From the NCBI GenBank assembly GCA_036873755.1, contig JAVTVY010036974.1, positions 62,001 to 126,000 on the forward strand: DNA of 64,000 nt, read 5' to 3'. Both the position numbers and the translations under genes were made by a program. The DNA is from Hanleya hanleyi (taxonomy: Eukaryota; Mollusca; Polyplacophora; Lepidopleurida; Hanleyidae). The notes under the pieces were generated by a model that made no database searches, had not been told where the DNA came from, and saw nothing but the letters and a program-made list of their open reading frames with translations. Within the stretch, counting starts at the first letter, position 1. Every line of letters begins with the position of its first letter. Below are positions 35,795 to 43,826 of this stretch, piece after piece.

Positions 35795-36240
35795 TTATTT
35801 TTGCATGTACACGTGGTGGGTCTCTCCGGGAAAGATTCCGGTCCGTATTCGAAGGTAATCGGGGGTGGCTTGCTTGAGGTCAAAGAGCATATACCCGTGC
35901 TGAGGGGTTGTCGCATCTTTAAAGGCTTCCAACGCAAACGGTGTGCGGCCGGGATACATCTGTCTCGCCAGGTGCAGCAGTTGAGTGGTATCTCTCGGGC
36001 TTTTGAAGACCACCAGGTAGTGGGCATTTAAGCTGATGTTCCGATGTTCTCTGTTTTTACTGAACAGATTCTGCACAATGTAGATGCTGCAGAGCCGTCG
36101 ATGATGGCTGCCTTTGGTAAAGAGTTAGGTGACGCGCGCATCCGTCTCCGCCATGAGATCATCCAGAACCACCAAGGTGTCCAAATCGGTCAGATTCGGT
36201 AGGCCTTCGACGAACGTGAAATGGAGCATTGCTGCATACG
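35795..36240 (-). pseudogene. Polinton FtsK/HerA-type packaging ATPase, C-terminal remnant
   Basis: The minus-strand frame reads FVEGLPN, then LDTLVVLDDLMAETDARVT with a Walker B-like LVVLDD, then an in-frame TAA at 36,127-36,125. It continues LFTKGSHHRRLCSIYIVQNL, ISLNAHYLVVFKSPRD, LARQMYPGRTPFALEAFKD and ends at about 35,795 after DYLRIRTGIFPGETHHVYMQ. This is the second half of the A32/FtsK-HerA genome-packaging ATPase used by Polintons and large DNA viruses. The N-terminal half with the Walker A P-loop is missing: at about 36,214-36,245 the sequence passes directly into the membrane-protein gene. A plus-strand TTTTTATT at about 35,728-35,735 gives a minus-strand AATAAA past the stop. Confidence 0.8.
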
Positions 36241-36582
36241 CTGCCTGCTGTTTTCAGACGTAGTGCGTGTACTTGGTGTAGGTGTTGACTGTATTCTTGG
36301 TGTGGAGCTCGATGTGGCTTGTACACGTGGTTTGGTGGTGGTGATGACTGGGCTCGTTTCGATCACGGAGGTGACTGGTGTAGAGAAGGTCTGTAGACTG
36401 GTTTGACTGCCACTCACAGCTGGAGTTCTAAGTTGGTTAAGTAGAGTGCTGACATAGGCTACGTCGTAAAACACTCCTCCGTACAACACACTCAGCAGGA
36501 TTAACATTATCACCACAAAGCCCACTTGCGCTTTGCGCGTTTTGGGAGACGCTGTGTTCAGAGGCAGCTGCTGTTGGTCCAT
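36240..36582 (-). pseudogene. Single-pass membrane protein, 3' end lost into ATPase remnant
   Basis: The ATG at 36,582 gives MDQQQLPLNTASPKTRKAQV, then a hydrophobic segment of about 22 residues (GFVVIMLILLSVLYGGVFYD), then a Ser/Thr/Pro-rich exterior (TTTKPRVQATSSSTPRIQST) that looks mucin-like. After about residue 114 the frame runs into out-of-frame ATPase sequence and stops near 36,190. A deletion has therefore probably fused this gene's 3' end to the middle of the ATPase gene. No family name known to me. The TATA box contains the stop codon of the integrase gene. Possibly a virion envelope or attachment-like protein, but that is inference. Confidence 0.65.
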
Positions 36583-36636
36583 AGCGCCGTGTTCATGGTC
36601 GAACGTGGAATGAAGGATGACGGTAGTGGTGTCTGG

Positions 36637-36645
36637 CTTTATAGT
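36637..36645 (-). promoter_or_regulatory. TATA box of the membrane-protein gene, overlapping integrase stop
   Basis: Minus-strand ACTATAAAG. TATAAAG starts at 36,643, and bases 36,641-36,639 are the integrase TAA. An initiator TTCATTCC has its A at 36,611 (position 33), and the ATG follows 29 bases later. Confidence 0.65.
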
Positions 36646-37711
36646 CGCTTGACCTGGTTGGCCGCGACCCAGGAATTGAAGGAACTGGGCCAGCCTTGCC
36701 ATTTCACGAAAAGAAACAGTTTGCCACGGCGTCGCTCGGTTTTCAAAATCTGCTCCACTGTGTAGTAGTCTTGCTTTGTTGTTACGAAAGGCTGTAATTC
36801 CGTCTCGTGAAACGTCCCTAGCAACGGTTCCCCTTGAAGATCTTCCAGTTCATAGACTCGCTGCTGTCGGGGTAGGCGCCGTTTAATCAGGAAGTGCTCA
36901 TCGCTCCAGTTGGGCAAGTAACTTTTCTCAAATTGACCTTTGACTTTACTGATCCGTACAGGGTCCCCGACCTTGAACACCTCCTTCGGCGTTCGCTGCG
37001 ATTGCCTGGGGTACAAGACACGCCGGATTTGGGCTTCATTGCGTTGGGTCACGGTAATGGGGCTCTCTCTATACTCCGGTGATAGGCTCGATTGTATCCA
37101 CTCACAAGTTTCGGGAGAACATCGATGTACCGCCTTGTATTCTTATAGGTGAAATATTTATACATGCGGCCTTTGATTGTCCTGTTGAACCTTTCCACAA
37201 CGGAAGCCTTGGTCTCGTTGTACGTATGGAAGAAAAACACCTTCTGGGCTTTCAGAAACTGTTGGAACGGTTTGTTCAGGAATTCCGTGCCTTCGTCGGT
37301 TTGCAAATACAAGGGTTTGCGCCCGGTCTTGAAGATATCCTTGAACGCCGCTATGAGATTCGCCCCCGTTTTCGTCCGGATGGGTACCACCCACGCATAC
37401 TTCGACAGGATATCGGTGCACGTCAAGATATACCGATTCTCATCGTTGTGTTTGGCAAAGGCGCTCATATCGACCGAATCCGCTTGCCACTGGGCATCTA
37501 TTCCTTCCACGATGACCCGGTTCCGTAGTAAATGGCGACGGACAGATCGATGTAAGGTATAGGTGTCTTGTTTTTTTAACCAATCTCGGACTTGGGCACG
37601 TTGTATCCCCTGGGGTTTGGCCGCTCGATAGAGAGCCGACAATGCACTATAGACCGCCGGACTGTCGGGACTGTAGTATAAGTTATCCAACACCTTTTCC
37701 CAGCGCTTCAT
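36639..37711 (-). pseudogene. Polinton RVE integrase with chromodomain (one frameshift)
   Basis: Starts MKRWEKVLDNLYYSPDSPAV. The catalytic core shows the D,D-35-E residues: QWQADSVDMSAF (first Asp), YLQTDEGTEFLNKPF (second Asp) and NETKASVVERFNRTIKGRMY (Glu). One base seems lost in the C-run near 37,060, and the second frame (37,052-36,639) holds the C-terminal region with VGDPVRISKVKGQFEKSY and a chromodomain-like end (TVEQILKTERRRGKLFLFVK then WQGWPSSFNSWV). About 358 residues, usual for Polinton integrases. It joins excised DNA into new sites with a 6-bp stagger, matching the duplication here. Broken by a single base as read. Confidence 0.9.
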
Positions 37712-37720
37712 GGTGACAAA

Positions 37721-37754
37721 TGATGATGGACCCTGGCTCTATCGTTTATTTATA
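37721..37754 (-). promoter_or_regulatory. Integrase core promoter sharing bases with upstream stop and AATAAA
   Basis: The minus-strand decamer TATAAATAAA (37,754-37,745) contains the TAA stop of the upstream PC4-like gene (37,752-37,750), an AATAAA signal (37,750-37,745) and a TATA box. Initiator ATCATTTG has its A at 37,721, and the ATG follows at 37,711. Confidence 0.65.
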
Positions 37755-38219
37755 ACGGTATATCTTGGGCCGGAGTTTCTTTCTGATTTTCTACATCGGC
37801 TTCTACCAGTATATTGTCCATGGTAAATAACCAGTCCAACTCGTCTGATGACCGCTCTTCCTCCGTAAGCACTCGATCCACATCTGCCACGGCATCTTCC
37901 AATGCAGACCATAGAAGAGGGTGAAGGGTAAAATGCACTGTACCCCCATGTAGCCTAGCCAATTGAGCAAAGAAGGGCCGCGTCGGGTGTACACATCGTG
38001 ACACAAGTGGATGAGGTCGCCGTCCAGTTCACCAGACAACACCCGTTTGAATTTGGTCCAGCCCTCCCGCGACAGACGAATATGAGCAGGGCACGGTTGT
38101 GTAGGGTCTGCATCACAGATGTCTCCTACCTCCTCCATGATATCGACCTTATCCGCATAGACGTGCAGGAAGACCTCGGGGGTCAAGCTGACAAACGCCC
38201 GTAGTATATGCTCCGTCAT
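37750..38219 (-). pseudogene. PC4-like paralogue A (one frameshift)
   Basis: Starts MTEHILRAFVSLTPEVFLHV and aligns along its length with paralogue B (38,811-38,311). Shared parts are 'HVY.DKV.I.E..GD(I/V)C', 'GWTKFKRV.SGELDG(D/N)LIH' and, after a C lost in CCC near 37,976, a segment like FTLHPLLWSALEDAVADVDR. The pattern of a short beta-rich part followed by '(F)TL.P.LW.A.E......D' recalls the PC4/p15 single-strand DNA-binding fold, but similarity is weak and I call it only as a possibility. The paralogue's intact frame makes the lesion easy to place. It has its own TATA-initiator pair; about 155 residues. Confidence 0.6.
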
Positions 38220-38233
38220 GATCAGTACGTGAA

Positions 38234-38265
38234 TGGTACAAGATTTGACTGTCTCGTATTTATAG
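38234..38265 (-). promoter_or_regulatory. Core promoter of PC4-like paralogue A
   Basis: Minus strand TATAAATACGAGACAGTC starts at 38,264; initiator CCATTCAC has its A at 38,234 (position 31). The ATG at 38,219 is 15 bases further. Confidence 0.7.
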
Positions 38266-38310
38266 AAAGAAAAAGTTTATGACGTGAGATCAAAGGATCG
38301 GGTGGTCATG

Positions 38311-38811
38311 TCACTGGGCTGACAGTCTAGCCGGATAATCAATGGCATCGTCGTCTGCCTCCACTTCATTGCTAGGTTTGGTAATTTGTTCATTGGGTTT
38401 TGCCGCCGCTTCACTCAGGGCACGAGCCCAGGCCAACTGAACAACCGACCGCTCGTCCGGTGTAAACAGCTGGTCCACAATAGGCACCACTTTCTCGAAG
38501 GCTGTCCACAGATCGGGGTCTAGGGTGAAGCCTCGCGTAGGGTCTTGGTAACGGCCCAGGCGTGGGAAGAAGGGTCCACGGTGTACGTAGATGGCATTGT
38601 CTATGTGGATGAGGTTTCCGTCGAGCTCACCGCTGGACACCCGTTTAAATTTGGTCCAACCGTCACGATGTAGCGTAACCGCATTCGATACGGTCTCAGC
38701 GCGCGACCAGCAAACATCTCCACGGTCTTCAACGATGGTGACTTTATCTTCATAGACGTGTAACCCCACCCGGGGTGTAAGGGGAAGGATGGCTCGTAGG
38801 ACTGGTGACAT
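38311..38811 (-). CDS. PC4-like paralogue B (intact)
   Basis: I choose the ATG at 38,811 (MSPVLRAILPLTPRVGLHVY) because it follows a TATA-initiator pair and matches paralogue A's start. The longer upstream frame is read through the duplicated promoter. About 166 residues: VTLHRDGWTKFKRVSSGELD, then IHIDNAIYVHRGPFFPRLG, then GFTLDPDLWTAFEKVVPIVD, then an acidic tail (EVEADDDAIDYPARLSAQ). The middle-to-end layout resembles the PC4/p15 coactivator fold (single-strand DNA binding), inferred from pattern only. Such a protein could act in replication or late transcription of the element. The tandem paralogues show a gene duplication inside the element. Confidence 0.6.
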   Translation of the reverse strand: MSPVLRAILPLTPRVGLHVYEDKVTIVEDRGDVCWSRAETVSNAVTLHRDGWTKFKRVSSGELDGNLIHIDNAIYVHRGPFFPRLGRYQDPTRGFTLDPDLWTAFEKVVPIVDQLFTPDERSVVQLAWARALSEAAAKPNEQITKPSNEVEADDDAIDYPARLSAQ

Positions 38812-38955
38812 GGTTGACCCAATGACGAACGGTGAATGACACACACTCTGACTGTCTCTCGTATTTATGGTCAGGTCCCTCGGTGACATGGTTGACCCAA
38901 TGACGATCGGTGAATGACGCACACTGTGACTGACCCTCGTATATATCGGTTGCAC
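38812..38955 (-). promoter_or_regulatory. Duplicated promoter/leader of paralogue B
   Basis: Two ~75-bp direct copies (about 38,807-38,880 and 38,882-38,950) each carry a TATA-like box followed by TACGAG(A/G)G, CAGTCA and TCATTCACCG. Proximal copy: box 38,869-38,862, initiator A 38,837. Distal copy: TATATA near 38,946-38,940, initiator A 38,915. Confidence 0.7.
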
Positions 38956-39010
38956 ATAAGCGCATCTGTGGAGGCTCTGAAAAGCCGTTCTTTTTCTGTC
39001 GCTGTCATTG

Positions 39011-39331
39011 TCACAGCGTCAGGGTCAATAGGGCAAAGACCATTACTAGGCCAACGAGCCGTCGCTGGTTCCGGCGTGAGCGCTCGTGGTCCATAGTCCG
39101 GGCATCAAGGATGGCTATCATAGTCCAGTAGTGGTGAGTGATAGCACGCCTCTCCATCGAGTGCACTCTGTCGAGGACCGCTTCTGTGAACTCTTTCAGG
39201 ATCTGGCGTCGCCCCTCGTTGTCGTCGCCATCTCCAAACATGGACCGAACCACTGCTGTGTAACCCGTGAGTGAATTAACCGCGGTCGCATGCTGTAAAA
39301 TGCGAGTCGCATAGGGATGAGTGTCCGTCAT
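39011..39331 (-). CDS. Small tail-anchored membrane protein (107 residues)
   Basis: Starts MTDTHPYATRILQHATAVNS at 39,331. The middle is charged (GDGDDNEGRRQILKEFTEAV), followed by RVHSMERRAITHHYWTMIAI and an arginine-rich stretch RSRRNQRR just before a C-terminal hydrophobic segment LVGLVMVFALLTLTL. The layout suggests a tail-anchored protein facing the cytosol. No family known to me. A homologue opens Polinton C (63,709 onward), and a gene fragment sits in the right terminal repeat (about 40,712-40,895), so it is a real component of this Polinton lineage, next to the end. It has a TATA-initiator promoter. Intact here, broken in C. Confidence 0.7.
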   Translation of the reverse strand: MTDTHPYATRILQHATAVNSLTGYTAVVRSMFGDGDDNEGRRQILKEFTEAVLDRVHSMERRAITHHYWTMIAILDARTMDHERSRRNQRRLVGLVMVFALLTLTL

Positions 39332-39350
39332 GGCTCTGTAACCGTAGGAA

Positions 39351-39384
39351 TGAGGTGTGGGATGCAGAGGGGCGTGTTTTATAC
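39351..39384 (-). promoter_or_regulatory. Core promoter of the tail-anchored protein gene
   Basis: Minus-strand GTATAAAACA with T1 at 39,383; initiator CTCATTCC has its A at 39,351 (position 33). The ATG follows 20 bases later. The same arrangement is conserved in Polinton C (63,655 and 63,688). Confidence 0.7.
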
Positions 39385-39530
39385 ACCATGTCACACATGC
39401 GCGCCTATACGTAGCTCTACGGATGTAGTCCGTGATACGTACTATTCTGATTGGTTAGTTCAAAAAGAGAGCAACAATCAAAGATTACAGGTCAATCTTT
39501 TTTACTAGCCCCTCCATTACAGCACATCCA

Positions 39531-41909
39531 AGGGTTGATAAGAGTTTTCCCCTATTAAAAGTCCGTGTTCCGCTTTTTATATATTTTTTTCTGTGAAAAC
39601 ATGCACCCACTCTACCTCTCTCAGCAGGCCCCGCTAAGCCCCGGGGGACCGATATTCGCCCTTTGGGATAGGGTTGGTAGGGGTTTTCCCCTATTTTAGG
39701 GGTAAAGTCCGTGTTCCGCTTCTTATAGTTTCGGGACAAATCCTAAATTTACATACACCCACTCCCCCACCCTACCTCTCTCAGTAAACCCCGATAAGCC
39801 CGGGGACCGATATTACCCCTTTGGGATAGGGTTGATAGGAGTATATTCTACGGTAAAGTCCGTGTTCCGCTTTTTATATCTGGAAAAAATTTTACATACA
39901 CCCACCCTGCCTCTAGAGGGCAGCACCATCGATGCCAAAGGGGAATCCCCTTTTTGTTTGTTTATATTTTGCGGAGATATACTGGACAATAAACGCTCGA
40001 CCCTCGGGTTGCACGGATGCTAGACTCGTCCTAATAACATCGTCCAACACCTATAGATTATGTTATATATAAGTCTTCCTTCCCATGGTTTCATGGAAAA
40101 ACCCTGACCTTGAACTAGTGTGATCACCTGACCTCCCCGTGATGGGAAAAACCAGAACCAAGTCAGTACACGCATTCCATACATTCAGACATACCCAGGT
40201 CATGACCGATTCACGCAGACCGGAAGTGACGTCATACACCTGCGCACTCCCCATGATGGAAAAACCCCAGAACCAAGTCAGTACATACATACAGTCAGAC
40301 GAGGTCAAAATACTCGCTTCTGATTGGCTGCCAAAGGTCACGATATGCAAATTTTTGAGGTCAAAGGTCAATAAGCTATTTAATACTCTTTCTATACTCG
40401 CAGACCGGAAGTGACGTCATACGCCTGCGCACTCCCCATGATAGAAAAACCCCAGAACCAAGTCAGTACATACATACAGTCAGACGAGGTCAAAATACTC
40501 GCTTCTAATTGGCTGTCAAAGGTCACGATATGCAAAGTTTTGAGGTCAAAGGTCAATAAGCTATTTAATACTCTTTCTATACTCGCAGACCGGAAGTGAC
40601 GTCATACACCTGCGTACTCTCCGTGATGGAAAAACCCCAGAACCAAGTCAGTACATGTATACAGTCAGACGAGGTCAAAATACTCGCTTCTGATTGGCTG
40701 TCGCTTCTGATTTTTCTGTCGCTATTATTGCCACAGCGTCAGGGTCAATAGAGCAAAGACCATTACTAGGCCAACGAGCCGTCGCTGGTTCCGCCGTGAG
40801 CGCTCGTGGTCCATAGTCCGGGCATCAAGGATGGCTGTCATAGTCCAGTAGTGGTGAGTGATAGCACGCCTCTCCATCGAGTGCACTCTGTCGTGTGCAT
40901 TCTATACTCGCAGACCGGAAGTGATGTCATACACCTGCCCACTCTCCATGATGGAAAAACCCCAGAACCAAGTCAGTACATGTATACAGTCAGACGAGGT
41001 CAAAATACTCGCTTCTGATTGGCTGTCAAAGGTCACAATTGTAACTCTTCTGTGTTCGGAGGTAGTTTTTCTCCCCAATATGCAAATTTTTTAGGTCAAA
41101 GGTCAATGAGAGTCAATATCCACAACAGATCAGTACATGCATTCCTATCATTCAATATGACCTTGAACTATCACGTGACCTCCACGTGATAGAAAAAACC
41201 CAGAACCAAGTCAGTACATCCCATACAGTCATACCCAGGTCACACCCGATTCACGCAGACCGGAAGTGACGTCATACACCTGCGCACTCCCCGTGATGGA
41301 AAAAAACAGACACAAGTCAATACACGCATTCCATACAGTCAGACATACCCTCAGTCCTCTATATACTTGGGACTACTTTCTCTCCGCGGAGGCAGACCGC
41401 ATCACCGCCAAACCGCATCACCGCGGATGAATCCCCTAACATGTATAAACATGATCCAAGGGCAGATGATGGACGAGATCTCTCGCCCCTGAAGATTGCC
41501 GAACATTCTTACGAAAACCCACGTATTTGGGACTACTTTCTGTCCGCGGAGGCAGACCGCATCTCCGCCAAACCGCATCACCGCGGAGGAATCACCTAAC
41601 ATGTCTAAACATGATCCAATGTCAGATGATGGACGGGATGAAAGGATACAGGCCAGTACATGCTCAAGTGCACTCATTGACCTTTGACCAACCTTGCACC
41701 CCTCCCGACTAAAAGTGGTTTGGCCCGAAGTCAAAGGTCAATAAGGCCTTATCTCCTCGCTGTATACGATGAGAGGATACAGGTCAGTACATGCACTCAT
41801 GCTCAAGTGCACTCATTGACTTTTGACCTACCTTGCACCCCTACCGACTAAAAGTGGTTTGGCCGAGGTCAAAGGTCAACCTGAGTCTATATCACTTCTG
41901 TATACTACT
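39531..41909. repeat. Polinton B right terminal inverted repeat
   Basis: Reverse complement of the left repeat with additional tandem units and an inserted tail-anchored-gene fragment (about 40,712-40,895), which makes it about 430 bp longer. Many AGGTCAAAGGTCA, TGACGTCA and TCACGTGA sites. ORFs here are repeat translations. Confidence 0.9.
40712..40895 (-). pseudogene. Fragment of the tail-anchored protein gene inside the terminal repeat
   Basis: Near-identical to about 38,996-39,176 (the 3' half of the tail-anchored gene, same orientation). It is embedded in a ~185-bp terminal-repeat unit and absent from the left repeat, which indicates copying of an internal gene segment into one end only. 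Confidence 0.8.
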
Positions 41910-41915
41910 CGCAGA
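41910..41915. repeat. Polinton B target-site duplication, right
   Basis: CGCAGA directly after the terminal ...GTATACTACT; identical to 29,120-29,125. Confidence 0.9.
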
Positions 41916-41959
41916 TATAACGGTAACCAATTTCAGTGTCTACCATGAATGTCACTTGA

Positions 41960-42403
41960 TTAACCCTACTGGCCTGGGGGGGGGGAGGCGGAAATGGCCC
42001 CCCTACCAAACTTTCTGTGCTATCTCCGGAACGCCAAAAACGGAGAGCTGAAACTCCTTGACCTTTTAGTTTATCATATTGGTGTCATTTTGAGCCTATT
42101 TGCATAACCCCCCGAGCAGAGGATCATGGGTAGATTCAAGATGGCGGCCACGTGGGGTACCAGAAAAGTGATGTTTTTGTCATATTTCGTCAAAATTTCT
42201 GCTTTTCCGCATTGAAAAGTGGGCAAAAACTATTTTATTTCACATCACATTAATATTTACTAATTTATCATGCAGTTTTTGCGGAGAAATTGCATAAATA
42301 ATTTTTTTACATTTTCTGGTAGAGCTTGACCCAAGGTGGGGGGCCATTTCGCCCCACCCCAGGCCAGGATTGGTCCCAAAAAGCCCAGGCCAGGTAGGGT
42401 TAA
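41960..42403 (-). mobile_element. piggyBac-like TTAA MITE, copy P4
   Basis: TTAA-CCCTACTGGCCTGGG ... CCCAGGCCAGGTAGGG-TTAA, 51 bp beyond the right end of Polinton B. Opposite orientation to P1 ('ttcaagatggcggccacgtg' near 42,136). Internally shortened. Non-coding. Confidence 0.85.
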
Positions 42404-42579
42404 ATATACTTAATCTAATAAATTCAAAGTCAGTGATAGAATACATTACAAAACAGGTATGTATGGGAATGATATGAACAATGTGAACAGAGGAGAGTAC
42501 ACTACGACGGTTCATGACTATAGTGAGCGATAAATGTAAGAATCACTTGAGTTGAAAATACATGAATTGCCTTGCACGC

Positions 42580-43009
42580 TTAACCCTACCTGGCCTGGGC
42601 GATTTGGGGTGTATCGCAGCCTGGGTGATGGGGGGGGGGCGAAAGTGCCCCCCTATATATTTTCTCTACCACTAAGGCTAGAGTGCTGAAACTTACCACA
42701 CAGTATCTTGGGTTCAAGCTCTACCGAGAAATGTGAAAAAATCCAAGATGGCCGCCATGATGACGTCACAGTGACGTCATCTTCTTGGAAGCCATTTTTG
42801 GCCTTTTTGGGGTCGATTTTTCGAAATTTTCATTTTTCCGATTTTTCTCTCGAAAAAAATCAAATAAAATATAGAATAATTAGTTTTGCACAAATAAAAT
42901 ACTTTCAAGGCCTTTAAGGCAAGGAAAATGTGAAGAAATGGAGCGAAAAGATTGGAAAACACGACTTTCGCAGATACCACATGGCCGCCATTTTGAATTT
43001 ATCCAGCAG
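42580..43009 (+). mobile_element. piggyBac-like TTAA MITE, copy P5 (right end missing)
   Basis: Left end TTAA-CCCTACCTGGCCTGGG with 'ccaagatggccgccatgatg' and 'acgtcacagtgacgtcatc' inside. Similarity fades after 'atggccgccattttgaattt' near 42,999, and no right TTAA end is found. Confidence 0.75.
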
Positions 43010-43771
43010 ATACCCTGAAACAAGTTTTTGTCTTCAGTGTGTGGTGATCGCGAACATTTTGCCGAACATTTACCAACAGTTATCCAATCAACTGGCAGCT
43101 GTCGGTCATGTGACGAAGTCGCTCTCACATGACACAACAAACTGGCCTCGCTGCTTGATCGCGGCGACTGGCGGTCAACAGAAAATGTTCGCAGTGTGAA
43201 GTTAACACGAACAAAAACATGAACAAACTGTTCTGTTCTAATACAACAAATTGTTCGTAGTGTGAGTTGGGCTTTAGCATCAGGGGGTGATCTATTTTGT
43301 ATTCGTTTGTGTATCTGACCTGCATTCATCGAATCAAAAATATGCAGAAACTTTTTCTAGCGACAGTAACTGAGTTGTTTATTATTCACTCGTGGAGAAT
43401 CCGCTGTTTAAGAAGTGTTGAAGTCTGTATCTGCTGTTATTTTCTTTCGTGGTATCATTTCAGAGAGTGGAATATTTGCCTCTGTTTAGTCCCTTGTTTA
43501 TGTAGTAAGTGTGATGCTCAACACTAACTTTACTGGTTTGGCTTGATTTCCTCTTCTCAAACGCACAGCTCAGTCGGGCAATATTTTCAGCGTGCATATA
43601 AAAAACTGAATAGATATTTCTTCAACGGTCTGTGAATAGTTCATACAAAACAATATAGGGAAAAATGTAGAGTAATCTGTATGCACTCTTCAATGATTTA
43701 TACGCTTTTACTGGGACTTTCACTTTCTAGCTGGCGTGAAATACATGGATACAACGATCCCATGCTCATGA
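43010..43771. other. No feature recognised
   Basis: No ORF with family resemblance. A short-ORF region near 43,297-43,527 has no recognisable motif. Confidence 0.5.
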
Positions 43772-43780
43772 AATTAATTA

Positions 43781-43826
<46 letters not shown>

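Larger units (their letters stand above)
29126..41909 (-). mobile_element. Polinton/Maverick element B (complete ends, decayed interior)
   Basis: A 12,784-bp element with long inverted terminal repeats that begin 5'-AGTAGTATACAG and are flanked by a perfect 6-bp duplication. All recognised genes lie on the minus strand between 39.3 and 31.8 kb. They cover the Polinton integrase, a packaging-ATPase remnant, major and minor capsid proteins and several conserved accessory proteins. No protein-primed DNA polymerase B and no protease are visible, and the ATPase is half deleted. At 12.8 kb it is shorter than the usual 15-20 kb. It is therefore an internally deleted copy that would need help from other elements to move. 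Confidence 0.95.

Noticed and set aside
29126..41909. Search for Polinton DNA polymerase B and protease
   Set aside because: No ORF or fragment with polymerase or cysteine-protease motifs seen; recorded as absent rather than annotated.
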